A stretch of DNA of 64,000 nucleotides from Paraburkholderia acidisoli (GTDB lineage Bacteria > Pseudomonadota > Gammaproteobacteria > Burkholderiales > Burkholderiaceae). Each line of letters starts with the position of its first letter. Within the stretch, counting starts at the first letter, position 1. Where the stretch lies: assembly GCF_009789675.1 (NCBI RefSeq), contig NZ_CP046915.1:434001-498000 (forward strand), written 5' to 3'. This document shows positions 47,754 through 56,898 of this stretch, in pieces. The position numbers and the translations under genes were made by a program. The notes below the pieces were generated by a model that was not told where the DNA came from, ran no database searches, and saw nothing but the letters and a program-made list of their open reading frames with translations.

Positions 47754-49163
47754 ATGAATCACTTCACCGCGTGGGACACCACCGTCATCATTGCGATGGT
47801 GGTCGTGTACATCGTCGTCACGGCCTGGATCAGCATCCGGCTGCGCAGCAAGACCACCGAGCAGTTCATGGTCGCGGGCCGCTCCACGCCCGCCGTCGTG
47901 ATCGCCATTCTGCTGATGTCGGAATACATCGGCGCGAAGTCCACCATCGGCACCTCGCAGGAAGCGTTCAATGTCGGCATCGCGGCGTCGTGGTCGGTGA
48001 TTTCGGCCTCCATCGGCTTCCTGTTCTTCGGCCTCTTCATGGCGAAACGCCTGTATCGCTCGGGCGAATTCACCATCTCGGGCTTCATCGCGCAGAAGTA
48101 CGGCAAGGCGGCGAAACTCGTGGTCTCGGCGATCATGATCTACGCGCTCTTCATCGTGAACGTGGGCAACTACGTGAGCGGCGCGGCGGCCATTTCCACC
48201 GTGATGCGCGTGAATCTGCCCACCGCGGCGTTCATCACCGCGATCGTTTCCACGATCTACTTCGCGTGGGGCGGCCTGAAAAGCGTGGCGTACGTAACGA
48301 TCCTGCATAGCGCGGTGAAGCTCATCGGCATCGGCATTCTCGTGTGGGTCGCGTTGTCGATGACAGGCGGCATCGCCCCGATGATGCACGCCATGCCCGA
48401 AAAATACTTCACCTGGAACGGCGCGCTGAGCGGCGGCACGATTGGCGCATGGATCATCGGCACGGCGGGCGCGATCTTCTCCACGCAGTTCATCATTCAG
48501 GCTATCTCGGGCGCGAAGTCGGCGGAAGACGCGCGCAACTCCACGCTGATCGCGGGCGCGCTGTGCATTCCCATCGCGCTGGCGCTCGGCTTTCTCGGCG
48601 TCGCGGCCAAGTTCCTGTTCCCGAACATCAAGAGCCTCTACGCGCTGCCGATCTTCCTGCAGCACATGAACCCGCTGCTCTCGGGCGTGGTCACGGTCTC
48701 GCTGGTGGCGTCGATCTTCGTGAGCGTGAGCACGGTGGCGCTCGCCATCGCCTCGCTGATCGTGAAGGACTTCTACGTGCCGCGTTATCGCCCGACGCCG
48801 GAGCGCGAACTGCGCGCCACGCGCATGATCTCGTTCGTCGTGGGCTTCCTGCCGCTGATCTTCGTGCTGTTCGTGCCGCAGATTCTCGCGCTCTCGTTCT
48901 TCACGCGCGCGCTGCGTCTTTCGGTGACAGTGGTCGCGCTCATCGGCATCTATCTGCCCTTCTTCAACAGCAACCGCGGCGCGATCTGGGCGCTCGTGGT
49001 CGCCACGCTCGCCACCACGGTCTGGTACGTGCTCGGCAATCCGCTCGGTATCGACAACATGTACGTGGCGCTCGTCAGCCCCGCGATCGTGATGGTCATC
49101 GACAAGCTGCTCACGCCTTCGGCGAACAACAATGCCCGGCGCGTCGCGCATACGGACTCGTAA
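47754..49163 (+). CDS. Sodium:solute symporter (SSS family)
   Basis: A 469-aa permease with ~13 helices. Family marks: SEYIGAKSTIGTSQEAFNVGIAASW (sodium site 1 region), FAWGGLKSVAYVTILHSAVKL, and ISGAKSAEDARNSTL. The SSS family takes up sugars, sugar acids, sialic acid, proline or pantothenate with sodium. It lies between the kinase-PdxA and sialidase-like genes, so it is the likely importer for the pathway. Spacing to the next gene is 55 bp. Confidence 0.9.
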   Translation: MNHFTAWDTTVIIAMVVVYIVVTAWISIRLRSKTTEQFMVAGRSTPAVVIAILLMSEYIGAKSTIGTSQEAFNVGIAASWSVISASIGFLFFGLFMAKRLYRSGEFTISGFIAQKYGKAAKLVVSAIMIYALFIVNVGNYVSGAAAISTVMRVNLPTAAFITAIVSTIYFAWGGLKSVAYVTILHSAVKLIGIGILVWVALSMTGGIAPMMHAMPEKYFTWNGALSGGTIGAWIIGTAGAIFSTQFIIQAISGAKSAEDARNSTLIAGALCIPIALALGFLGVAAKFLFPNIKSLYALPIFLQHMNPLLSGVVTVSLVASIFVSVSTVALAIASLIVKDFYVPRYRPTPERELRATRMISFVVGFLPLIFVLFVPQILALSFFTRALRLSVTVVALIGIYLPFFNSNRGAIWALVVATLATTVWYVLGNPLGIDNMYVALVSPAIVMVIDKLLTPSANNNARRVAHTDS

Positions 49164-49218
49164 GCGCGCGGTATTGCGCCCCGCATTGCGCCCTCGCCCA
49201 GCAATCAAGGAATTCATC

Positions 49219-50442
49219 ATGACGACTGTTTCCACCCTGCCCGACGCCGCGTTTACGATGCCCGGCCGCCTGCACGCGGCCGCCGGCGACGCCGCGCGCA
49301 CCGACGCCTATCTGCCCGCCGCGACCGTGCAATGCCACGCGGCCAACCTGCTCGCGCTCGCCAACGGCGACGTGCTGTGCGCGTGGTTCGGCGGCACCCA
49401 GGAAGGCGTGCCCGACATCTCGATCTATTGCTCGCGCCTCGAAAAAGGCAGCGAAACGTGGAGCGAACCCGTGCGCCTCTCCGAGGACGCCACGCGCTCC
49501 GAGCAGAACCCCGTGCTGTTCGCCGCGCCCAACGGCGACCTCTGGCTCATCTACACGGCGCAGCTTTCCGGCCACCAGAACACCTCCATCGTGCGCCGGC
49601 GCATTTCGAAGGACCAGGGGCGCACGTGGGGCGCCATCGACACGCTGTTCGACAAACCGGGCACCTTCGTGCGTCAGCCCATCGTGGTGGCGCGCGACGG
49701 CGCGTGGCTGTGCCCCGTGTTCCTGTGCCGCGTGCAGCCGGGCGAGCGCTGGTCGGGCAACGACGACGTGAGCGTGGTGATGCGCTCGACCGACGGCGGC
49801 GCGAGCTGGCGCGAACACGCCGTGCCCGGCAGCGTGGGCTGCGTGCACATGAACATCCAGACGCTCGCTGACGGCACGCTGCTCGCGCTCTACCGCAGCC
49901 GCTGGGCCGACCATATCCACGCGAGCCGTTCGCGCGACGGCATCGCGTGGAGCGCGCCCGAAGCGCTGGCGTTGCCGAACAACAATTCGTCGATCCAGTT
50001 CGTCGCGCTCGCGAACGGCCATCTCGGCCTCGTGTTCAACGCGAGCAGCGCGGCGCAAAGCAAGGAACGCCGCGCCTCGCTCTACGACGACATCGAAGAC
50101 GCCGAAGACAGCGGCGAACTCGTCACGCAGGCGGCCTCGGCGCACGGCACCGCGTTCTGGGGCGCGCCGCGCGCACCGATGACGCTCGCCATTTCGAGCG
50201 ACGGCGGCCGCACATGGCCCGTGCTGCGCAACCTCGAAACCGGCGATGGCTACTGCATGACGAATAACTCCACGGACAAGCTCAACCGCGAGTTCTCGTA
50301 TCCGTCGATCGCGCAGTCGCCCGACGGCCGCCTGCATATCGCTTACACGTACTTCCGCCAGCGCATCAAGTACGTGAGCGTGACGGAGGACTGGGCCAGC
50401 GCGGCGACGCAGGACGCCGGCGCGGCGCACGCAAGCGTGTAA
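49219..50442 (+). CDS. BNR-repeat (sialidase-like) protein, cytoplasmic
   Basis: A 407-aa six-bladed propeller. At least four Asp-box motifs are seen: SKDQGRTWGA, STDGGASWRE, SRDGIAWSA and SSDGGRTWPV. The family is annotated as sialidase/exo-alpha-sialidase (BNR_2), but this protein has no signal peptide and shows no clear arginine triad placement that I can judge by eye, so hydrolysis of sialic acid is not established. In the cluster it may open, cleave or epimerise a sugar-acid conjugate after uptake. Start ATG 49219 has AAGGA ahead; the longer frame overlaps the symporter end. Confidence 0.8.
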   Translation: MTTVSTLPDAAFTMPGRLHAAAGDAARTDAYLPAATVQCHAANLLALANGDVLCAWFGGTQEGVPDISIYCSRLEKGSETWSEPVRLSEDATRSEQNPVLFAAPNGDLWLIYTAQLSGHQNTSIVRRRISKDQGRTWGAIDTLFDKPGTFVRQPIVVARDGAWLCPVFLCRVQPGERWSGNDDVSVVMRSTDGGASWREHAVPGSVGCVHMNIQTLADGTLLALYRSRWADHIHASRSRDGIAWSAPEALALPNNNSSIQFVALANGHLGLVFNASSAAQSKERRASLYDDIEDAEDSGELVTQAASAHGTAFWGAPRAPMTLAISSDGGRTWPVLRNLETGDGYCMTNNSTDKLNREFSYPSIAQSPDGRLHIAYTYFRQRIKYVSVTEDWASAATQDAGAAHASV

Positions 50443-50589
50443 GCGCGTGAGACGCCGACGAGATCCCGCGCCATGGGCAAAGTGCAGCGGAACCGGCAGC
50501 GGAAAGTGGATAAACTACGTGCGCGCCGGATTGTCCACGCCGTTTGCCTCGCTGCGGGGCGACGTCCCGAACCCAACCTCGAATCGTCC

Positions 50590-51393
50590 ATGAAAGTAGC
50601 CCGCCGCCGTGAAGCCATGCTCCAGGCCGTTCTCTCCGGCATGACCGAAGTGTCCGAGTTGTGCGAACACTTCGGCATGTCGGAGGCCACCGTGCGCCGC
50701 GATCTGCGCGCGCTCGCGGACGAGCGGCTGATCTTGCGCACCTACGGCGGCGCCGCTTCCGTGAGCACGCATGCGCCCGAGGAATCGCTCGAGCAGCGGC
50801 GCCAGAGCTTCCAGGCCGAGAAGGACGCGATCGGCCACGCGGCGGCCGCGCACGTCCAGGCGGGCGACACGATCTTTCTCGACAGCGGCACGACCACGGC
50901 CGCGCTCGCGCGGGCGCTCGCCAGCGCGGGCCGCCACGACGTGCGCGTGGTCACCAACAACCTGCTCGTCGTGCAGGCGCTCGCCGCGAGCAACGTGCCG
51001 CTCACGCTGATCGGCGGCGAGGTGCGCGAGTCGAGCATGAGCACGCTCGGTCCCATCGCCCAGTTGGCGCTCACGCGCGTGACCGTCGATAAGGCCTTTC
51101 TCGGCGCCGACGGCGTCGTGCCCGGCCGCGGCCTCTGCGAAGCGACCGCCGACCAGGCTTACCTCAAGGAATGTTTGATGCGCCAGGCCGCGAGCCTCTA
51201 TGTGCTCGTGACCGCCGACAAACTCAACCGCGACAGCCAGCAGCATTGGGCGCCCATCGACAAACCGTGGACGCTCATCACCGACGCGAACGCCTCGCAC
51301 GCCGGCTTGCAGCCGTTCCGCGATCTCGCGGGCGTGACGATCGAAGCGATCGCGGTGGCGGCGAGCGGAGCGGGCATGGCGCTATCGCACTGA
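50590..51393 (+). CDS. DeoR/GlpR-family regulator
   Basis: A 267-aa repressor-type protein. N-terminal HTH (VSELCEHFGMSEATVRRDLRAL) and the sugar-phosphate sensor domain with FLDSGTTTAALARALA, VVTNNL and LIGGEVR. DeoR members respond to phosphorylated sugars, which fits control by a 4-phospho-sugar acid made by the kinase. ATG 50590 is preferred because the frame upstream is not conserved-looking. It is 148 bp after the sialidase-like gene. Confidence 0.9.
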   Translation: MKVARRREAMLQAVLSGMTEVSELCEHFGMSEATVRRDLRALADERLILRTYGGAASVSTHAPEESLEQRRQSFQAEKDAIGHAAAAHVQAGDTIFLDSGTTTAALARALASAGRHDVRVVTNNLLVVQALAASNVPLTLIGGEVRESSMSTLGPIAQLALTRVTVDKAFLGADGVVPGRGLCEATADQAYLKECLMRQAASLYVLVTADKLNRDSQQHWAPIDKPWTLITDANASHAGLQPFRDLAGVTIEAIAVAASGAGMALSH

Positions 51394-51403
51394 AATCGCT
51401 CTT

Positions 51404-52093
51404 ATGAACCACGCAAGCCAGCAACGTTTTGTCGTCACGGGCGCCAGCTCGGGCATTGGTTACGCGATCGCGCGGCATTTGCTCGACGCGGGCCACGCTG
51501 TGATCGGCGTGAGCCGTAGCGCGCCCGATTTGCATGACGCACGCTTCACGCACGAAGCCGCCGATCTCGGCGATACGGCGTCCATCGTGCCCCTGGCGGC
51601 GCGCCTCGGCGCAGTGGACGGCCTCGTGCACGCGGCGGGCTTCATGCAAACCGCGCGCCTTGGCGAACTCGACGCGGCGAGCGGCGAGGCCATGTGGCGT
51701 TTGCACGTGGCCGCGGCTGCGGCGCTGGCCGACTCGCTCGTGCCCGTCATGCGCGCGGGCGGGCGCATCGTGCTGATCGGCAGCCGCGTGTCGGGCGGCG
51801 CGGCGGGGCGCAGCCAGTACGCCGGTGTGAAAGCCGCCATGGTGGGCATGGCACGCTCGTGGGCGATGGAACTCGCGCCGCGCGGCATCACCGTGAACGT
51901 GGTCTCGCCCGCCGCCACGGAAACACCCATGCTCAAGGACCCGCAGCGCACCTCGAGCGCGCCCGTGCTGCCGCCTATCGGCCGGTATGTGCGCGCGGAG
52001 GAAGTGGCTTCGATGGTGGCGTATCTGCTCGGGCCGCAGGCCGGAGCAATTACCGGGCAGCAGATCATGATTTGCGGCGGGAGTTCGCTTTAA
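51404..52093 (+). CDS. Short-chain dehydrogenase/reductase
   Basis: A 229-aa SDR with cofactor motif TGASSGIG, HAAG (NAG-type) and active-site YAGVK with Ser in IGSRVS, plus PAATETPM. It starts 10 bp after the DeoR stop and is the last gene of the island before the strong terminator. It probably oxidises or reduces a hydroxyl of the pathway substrate before phosphorylation (inference). Substrate unknown. Confidence 0.88.
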   Translation: MNHASQQRFVVTGASSGIGYAIARHLLDAGHAVIGVSRSAPDLHDARFTHEAADLGDTASIVPLAARLGAVDGLVHAAGFMQTARLGELDAASGEAMWRLHVAAAAALADSLVPVMRAGGRIVLIGSRVSGGAAGRSQYAGVKAAMVGMARSWAMELAPRGITVNVVSPAATETPMLKDPQRTSSAPVLPPIGRYVRAEEVASMVAYLLGPQAGAITGQQIMICGGSSL

Positions 52094-52127
52094 ATACGCT
52101 GCGCCGCGTTAAACACGTTTGCAAATG

Positions 52128-52165
52128 AAAATCGCCAGAAACGCAATAACGTTTCTGGCGATTTT
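52128..52165. terminator. Strong bidirectional terminator
   Basis: Perfect 16-bp stem AAAATCGCCAGAAACG (52128-52143) and CGTTTCTGGCGATTTT (52150-52165), loop CAATAA, followed by TT on the plus strand and TTTTC on the minus strand. It lies between the convergent SDR and phaB genes and can stop both. Confidence 0.9.
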
Positions 52166-52246
52166 TTATTCAGGCTTCAATCGTACGAATGATTTGCACA
52201 AAAGTAGCCTGACAAGCGCAATTGCTCGCGGCTCAATGCCGCCGAT

Positions 52247-52990
52247 TTACTGCATATGCTGGCCGCCGTTAATCGGAATATTCGCGCCCGTGACGAAACC
52301 GGCGTCCTCCGAACACAGAAACAGTACGAGCGCCGCGACTTCATTCGGGTTGCCGAGACGGCCCATGGGAATCTGCGGCAGGATTTTCGAGTCGAGAATG
52401 TCCTGCGGAATCGCCGTCACCATTTTCGTGGCCAGATAACCCGGCGAAATCGTGTTGACCGTCACGCCCTTGCGCGCCACTTCGAGCGCGAGCGACTTCG
52501 TGAAGCCGTGCATGCCCGCCTTCGCGGCCGCATAGTTGGTCTGGCCCACCGACCCTTTCGAGCCGTTCACCGAAGAGATATTGATGATACGGCCCCACGC
52601 GCGCTCGACCATGCCGTCGCAGAGCGGCTTGGAGATATTGAAGATCGAATCGAGATTCGTGCGCAGCACCGCGTCCCAGTTCACCTTGTCGAGCTTGCGG
52701 AACGTCATGTCGCGCGTGATACCGGCGTTGTTCACGAGTATGTCGATGGGGCCGATCTCGCTCTGGATCTTCGTCGCGCCGCGCTGGCACGAGTCGTAGT
52801 CGGCCACGTCCATCGCATAGGCGTGAAATTCGCGATCCGTCGCGCGCATGCGCGCGAGCCAGTCCTGCGCGCCCGCGTTATCGGGTGAATGCGTCACGAC
52901 GACGCGATAGCCCGCGTCGTGCAGCTTCATGCTGATGGCTTCGCCGAGGCCGCCCATGCCGCCCGTCACCAATGCAATTCGATTAGTCAT
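52247..52990 (-). CDS. phaB: Acetoacetyl-CoA reductase
   Basis: A 247-aa NADPH-dependent SDR that reduces acetoacetyl-CoA to (R)-3-hydroxybutyryl-CoA for PHB synthesis. Motifs: VTGGMGGLGEAIS (the GMGGLG form is typical of PhaB), NNAG, active-site Ser in ISSVNG and YAAAK. It follows phaA on the same strand 190 bp downstream (53181). PHB synthase phaC is not in the window. Length matches the family. Confidence 0.95.
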   Translation of the reverse strand: MTNRIALVTGGMGGLGEAISMKLHDAGYRVVVTHSPDNAGAQDWLARMRATDREFHAYAMDVADYDSCQRGATKIQSEIGPIDILVNNAGITRDMTFRKLDKVNWDAVLRTNLDSIFNISKPLCDGMVERAWGRIINISSVNGSKGSVGQTNYAAAKAGMHGFTKSLALEVARKGVTVNTISPGYLATKMVTAIPQDILDSKILPQIPMGRLGNPNEVAALVLFLCSEDAGFVTGANIPINGGQHMQ

Positions 52991-53180
52991 CCTGTCTATC
53001 CGCGTGAGTTTTACGTCAATGAAGGGCGCCTTGTTGTTGACGACAAGGCGTGAAATCGCGCGGGTTTTATTCAACTGCTGATATTGCGCGTTGCAACTGC
53101 AAGGGATCGCCACGCCGGGGTGGCGCGGCGATCCGGTTTGATTTCTCGTTACCGAAAAAAGCGGCTCTTGCGGCGACTGC

Positions 53181-54362
53181 CTAGCCGCGCTCGACCGCGA
53201 GCGCCACGCCCATGCCGCCGCCGATGCACAGCGACGCCAGGCCCTTCTTCGCGTCGCGCTTCTGCATTTCGTGCAGCAGCGTGACCAGAATCCGGCAGCC
53301 CGACGCGCCGATCGGGTGACCGATCGCAATCGCCCCGCCGTTCACGTTGATCTTCGACGTGTCCCAGCCCATCTGCTTGTTCACGGCCAGCGCCTGCGCC
53401 GCGAACGCCTCGTTGATCTCCATCAGGTCGAGATCGTTCGGCGTCCAGCCCGCGCGCTCCAGCGCGCGCTTCGACGCCGGCACCGGACCCATGCCCATCA
53501 TCTTCGGATCGACGCCCGCGTTCGCGTACGCCTTGATGCGCGCCAGCGGCTTCAGACCCAGTTCCTCGGCCTTTTTCGCCGACATCACCACGACCGCCGC
53601 CGCGCCGTCGTTGAGCCCCGAGGCGTTCGCCGCCGTCACCGAGCCTTCCTTGTTGAACGCCGGCTTCAGGCCCGCGAGCGATTCGGCCGTCACGCCGTGA
53701 CGCACGAATTCGTCGGTGTCGAACACGAGCGGGTCGCCCTTGCGCTGCGGAATCTGCACCGGCACGATTTCATCGGCGAAACGGCCCGCCTTCTGCGCGG
53801 CTTCCGCCTTGTTCTGCGAGAGCGCGGCGAATGCGTCCTGCTGCTCGCGCGTGATGCCGTATTCCTTCGCGACGTTTTCCGCCGTCTGGCCCATGTGGTA
53901 CTGGTTGTACACGTCCCACAGACCGTCGACGATCATGGTGTCGACGAGCTTCGCGTCGCCCATGCGGAAGCCGTCGCGCGAGCCCGGCAGCACGTGCGGC
54001 GCGGCGCTCATGTTTTCCTGGCCGCCCGCAACGACGATCTCGGCGTCGCCGGCCAGGATCGCGTTGGCCGCGAGCATCACGGCCTTCAGGCCCGAGCCGC
54101 AGACCTTGTTGATGGTCATCGCCGGCACCGAGGCGGGCAGCCCCGCCTTGATCGACGCCTGGCGCGCCACGTTCTGGCCCGAACCGGCCGTGAGCACCTG
54201 ACCCATGATGACTTCGCTGACCTGCTCGGGCTTGACGCCCGCGCGCTCGAGCGCGGCCTTGATGACGATGGCGCCGAGCTCCGGCGCGGGAATCTTCGCC
54301 AGCGAGCCGCCGAATTTGCCAACCGCCGTGCGTGCGGCCGAAACGATCACAATGTCAGTCAT
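53181..54362 (-). CDS. phaA: Acetyl-CoA C-acetyltransferase (beta-ketothiolase)
   Basis: A 393-aa thiolase that condenses two acetyl-CoA to acetoacetyl-CoA, first step of PHB synthesis. Active-site residues: Cys in [11 protein letters not shown], His in GHPIGASG and Cys in [11 protein letters not shown] 54362 ([19 protein letters not shown]) is the family start. It lies upstream of phaB on the same strand, with the phasin gene further upstream. Confidence 0.95.
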   Translation of the reverse strand: MTDIVIVSAARTAVGKFGGSLAKIPAPELGAIVIKAALERAGVKPEQVSEVIMGQVLTAGSGQNVARQASIKAGLPASVPAMTINKVCGSGLKAVMLAANAILAGDAEIVVAGGQENMSAAPHVLPGSRDGFRMGDAKLVDTMIVDGLWDVYNQYHMGQTAENVAKEYGITREQQDAFAALSQNKAEAAQKAGRFADEIVPVQIPQRKGDPLVFDTDEFVRHGVTAESLAGLKPAFNKEGSVTAANASGLNDGAAAVVVMSAKKAEELGLKPLARIKAYANAGVDPKMMGMGPVPASKRALERAGWTPNDLDLMEINEAFAAQALAVNKQMGWDTSKINVNGGAIAIGHPIGASGCRILVTLLHEMQKRDAKKGLASLCIGGGMGVALAVERG

Positions 54363-54565
54363 GCTTAGCTCCTGCTTTGTTGATACGCGTGTGGAAATCG
54401 ATGCTGCGAATCCGCGAGCGACACCGCGCCGCGCCATCGACCGGTGAGGACGATGGCGGGCGGGCATGCCCGGGTGATATCGATACGTAGCCTGGACTTT
54501 GCCGGGATGCGAGGCGAACGGCCGACCTGGCCGGTCTGGCCTGCGCTACCCGGCCCGGGAGCCGA

Positions 54566-55189
54566 TCAAGCCTTCGCGCTTGCCTTGGCTGCCGTGGCTT
54601 GCGCGGCTTGGGTCGCTTGTTGCGTCGCGGCTTGAGCCGACGCCGCCGCGTTCTGGAAACCGCTTTGCGCCGTTTCGATGGCTTGACGGGTCGCGCCGCG
54701 CATGGTTTCGGCGGCGTTGTTGAACGCGGCGATGCTGGAGTTCATCGCGGCGATGAAGGCGTCGGCACCGAGCGGCGCCTGCTGGCCGTACTGCGCGAAG
54801 GGCGCGGTGAACGGGCCAACGAACGGGGCGAAGCCTTCAGACGCGGCCTTGAAACGCTGGCCCTGCTCGCCCGATTGCGTTTGCGCGGCTTCGACCAGCG
54901 CTTGCTGCGTGTGCGACGCGATTTCGGCGAGGTGCTGACCGTACGAGACGGCCTTGGCGACGGCGTGCTGCGACGCGCCCACTTGCTGGGTCACGAATTC
55001 GGCGGGGTTGCTGCTCTGCAGCGCGCCCTTGAGCGTGGATTCGCTTTCCGCCAGCGCCGCCTTGCTCGTTTGCAGGTTCAGGTCGATAACGGCCTGCCAG
55101 CCTTGAAACAGCGGCTGGGCAAATGCGAGAAACGTGGCAATACCGGCCTGGTAATTCGCGCGGAATGATTCGGGTGCGGAAACGGACAT
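54566..55189 (-). CDS. phaP: Phasin family protein
   Basis: A 207-aa amphipathic helical protein that coats PHB granules. Family pattern: FRANYQAGIATFLAFAQPLFQGWQAVIDLN, then a helical bundle and a Gln/Ala/Thr-rich tail (SAQAATQQATQAAQATAAKA). GGAG lies eight bases before ATG 55189. It is upstream of phaA-phaB on the same strand with ~200 bp between. Phasin expression is usually set by PhaR, whose gene is not in the window. Confidence 0.93.
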   Translation of the reverse strand: MSVSAPESFRANYQAGIATFLAFAQPLFQGWQAVIDLNLQTSKAALAESESTLKGALQSSNPAEFVTQQVGASQHAVAKAVSYGQHLAEIASHTQQALVEAAQTQSGEQGQRFKAASEGFAPFVGPFTAPFAQYGQQAPLGADAFIAAMNSSIAAFNNAAETMRGATRQAIETAQSGFQNAAASAQAATQQATQAAQATAAKASAKA

Positions 55190-55598
55190 CAGCAATGCTC
55201 CTTGGTTAGTCTTACTGAATAAAGCGCCAACCCCCGAAGGCATGATGTACGGCTGCGTGCGATTTATGCAGATTGCTTCATCGCCGTCATCAATTTAGAG
55301 CAGTCATTCTAAGGCAGAATTTTGACAATTTTGTGCGCCACACAATTAGGGGATTTCCCTTATGACACCGATTCGGGTTTGGTTCTTGCAGTTGTCTGGC
55401 AACGTTTAAGGGAAGGATTAATGCTATTTAAATCGCGCGTTATCTGTACAAAATCGATCCATGCATTTTCATGGATTAACGGCTTTGGCGTTGCGCGCTA
55501 AATCGTCGCGATCCTTCACCCACGACAAGCGCGCAATTTCGCATATCGGAGTGAATGCGCACCGCGACGATTGTTTCGCCCCACCCAACACCGCCCCC
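55190..55598. other. 409-bp AT-richer region upstream of phaP
   Basis: No convincing coding sequence. The region is markedly AT-richer than its neighbours and should hold the phasin promoter (minus strand). A palindromic-like TTGTGCGCCACACAA (55332-55346) contains TTGTG/CACAA inverted arms and could be a regulator site; I did not find a match to the published PhaR motif that I would trust. Plain promoter elements cannot be assigned with confidence. Confidence 0.4.
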
Positions 55599-56609
55599 TC
55601 AACCCTTCCCCTTCCGCACAGCCCGCACCGGCTTCGCCGCCTCGGTCGCCACGCGCCCCGTGCGTCGCGGCGCGCGCCGCACAGCCGGCGCCCCCACCGC
55701 CGCCCGCTCGCGCGCGGCGTCCAGCTCGCGCGCCTGCGCGTCGTGACTGGCGCGCAACGCGTCGAGCCGGCCTTCGAGCATGCCGGCCTGGTGCCGCATA
55801 TCGCCGAGCTGGGCCTGCAAGCCCTGGATCTCCGCGCGCGCGCTTTCCTCGGCACGCGCGGCGCGCTGCGTGGCGGCATCGGTTTCGCGTTGCAAGCGCA
55901 GGTTGGCCGTGCGCTCGCGTTCGATTTCGAGCAACGCGCGCTTTTCGGCGGCCTGCAAGCGCGTTTCCGCGAGTTCGGCGCTAGCGCGCAGCTTGTCGAG
56001 TTCCGCGGCGAAATCGGCGCGCGCCTGGGTGAGCGCCGCGTCGCGCTCGCGCTGGCTCTGCTGCGAGCGCGCCAATTCCGCTTCGAGCGCGCTGCGCGTC
56101 GCCTCGGCGGCGGCCTGCGCCTGCTCGAGTTCCTGAATGCGCACCTGCGCCGTGAGCAGTGCCGCCGTGCGCTGCTCGAGCGCCTGCTCCGTGTGCGCGA
56201 GATCGGCGCGCGTGGCGGCCACGGCGGCTTCGGCGGCCTGCCGCGCGGCTTCGACTTCCTCGCGCAACGCACCGAGCGAATCGCGCGCCGTTGCCGCCGC
56301 ACGCTGCCAGAGCGCCGCGACGAGTTCGCCCGCCGCGCCCTGCAACTCCACGGGCAGATCGGCGTGCTCGATCCGCACGCGGCTTTTCTCGCGCAACTCG
56401 GCCCAGAACTCGCCGAGCACGGCCGTGGGCGTGCTCATGCTGCCGCGGCGCACGTGCTGATAGAGCCGGTTGGCGGTGGGCGTAATGCCGAAGCGGAAGA
56501 ACATCAGCGCGCAAACTTCGCGGTAGAGTTCGCGGGTCTTCGGGAACTCGGCTTTGAGGCGCTCGATTTCGGCGTTGAGGCGGACTTCGTCGGGAACGGC
56601 TTCGGACAT
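55599..56609 (-). CDS. KfrA-like DNA-binding coiled-coil protein
   Basis: A 336-aa protein. The N-terminal ~100 residues (EIERLKAEFPKTRELYREVCALMFF, ITPTANRLYQHVRRGSMSTP) resemble the KfrA N-terminal DNA-binding domain; then comes a coiled coil of ~190 residues of Glu/Ala/Arg repeats and a basic tail (RRAPRRTGRVATEAAKPVR). KfrA-type proteins bind DNA and form filaments on plasmids; chromosomal copies also occur. Start ATG 56609 is chosen over the one at 56642 as the family begins there. Target unknown. Confidence 0.8.
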   Translation of the reverse strand: MSEAVPDEVRLNAEIERLKAEFPKTRELYREVCALMFFRFGITPTANRLYQHVRRGSMSTPTAVLGEFWAELREKSRVRIEHADLPVELQGAAGELVAALWQRAAATARDSLGALREEVEAARQAAEAAVAATRADLAHTEQALEQRTAALLTAQVRIQELEQAQAAAEATRSALEAELARSQQSQRERDAALTQARADFAAELDKLRASAELAETRLQAAEKRALLEIERERTANLRLQRETDAATQRAARAEESARAEIQGLQAQLGDMRHQAGMLEGRLDALRASHDAQARELDAARERAAVGAPAVRRAPRRTGRVATEAAKPVRAVRKGKG

Positions 56610-56898
56610 GAGGCAGGCGTGCAATTTCGAATGGGCGAACATTACAACGTAAATCGCTCAATTTCTACTATTGCGAACCGCCAACGCCAAATTGAAAGCC
56701 CGGTTGCGGCCGGACAAAGCTGTTCTAATCGGCCGCCATTCGCTCGAAATCGGCCTGAGATCGCGAAGCACCACGAGCGTGGCTCGTCGAATGCGCAACG
56801 GCGCGCCGAGCCACCGGTCACCGTCGCGCCCGATAGGGGAGCGCCGGCCGCCACCCTCGTCGCGCCAACACCCGGTACGCCACGAAACGCCGCGAAGC

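Noticed and set aside
46419..49301. Long minus-strand open frame opposite pdxA, the symporter and the sialidase-like gene
   Set aside because: Same antisense artefact; the plus-strand genes have clear family motifs throughout.
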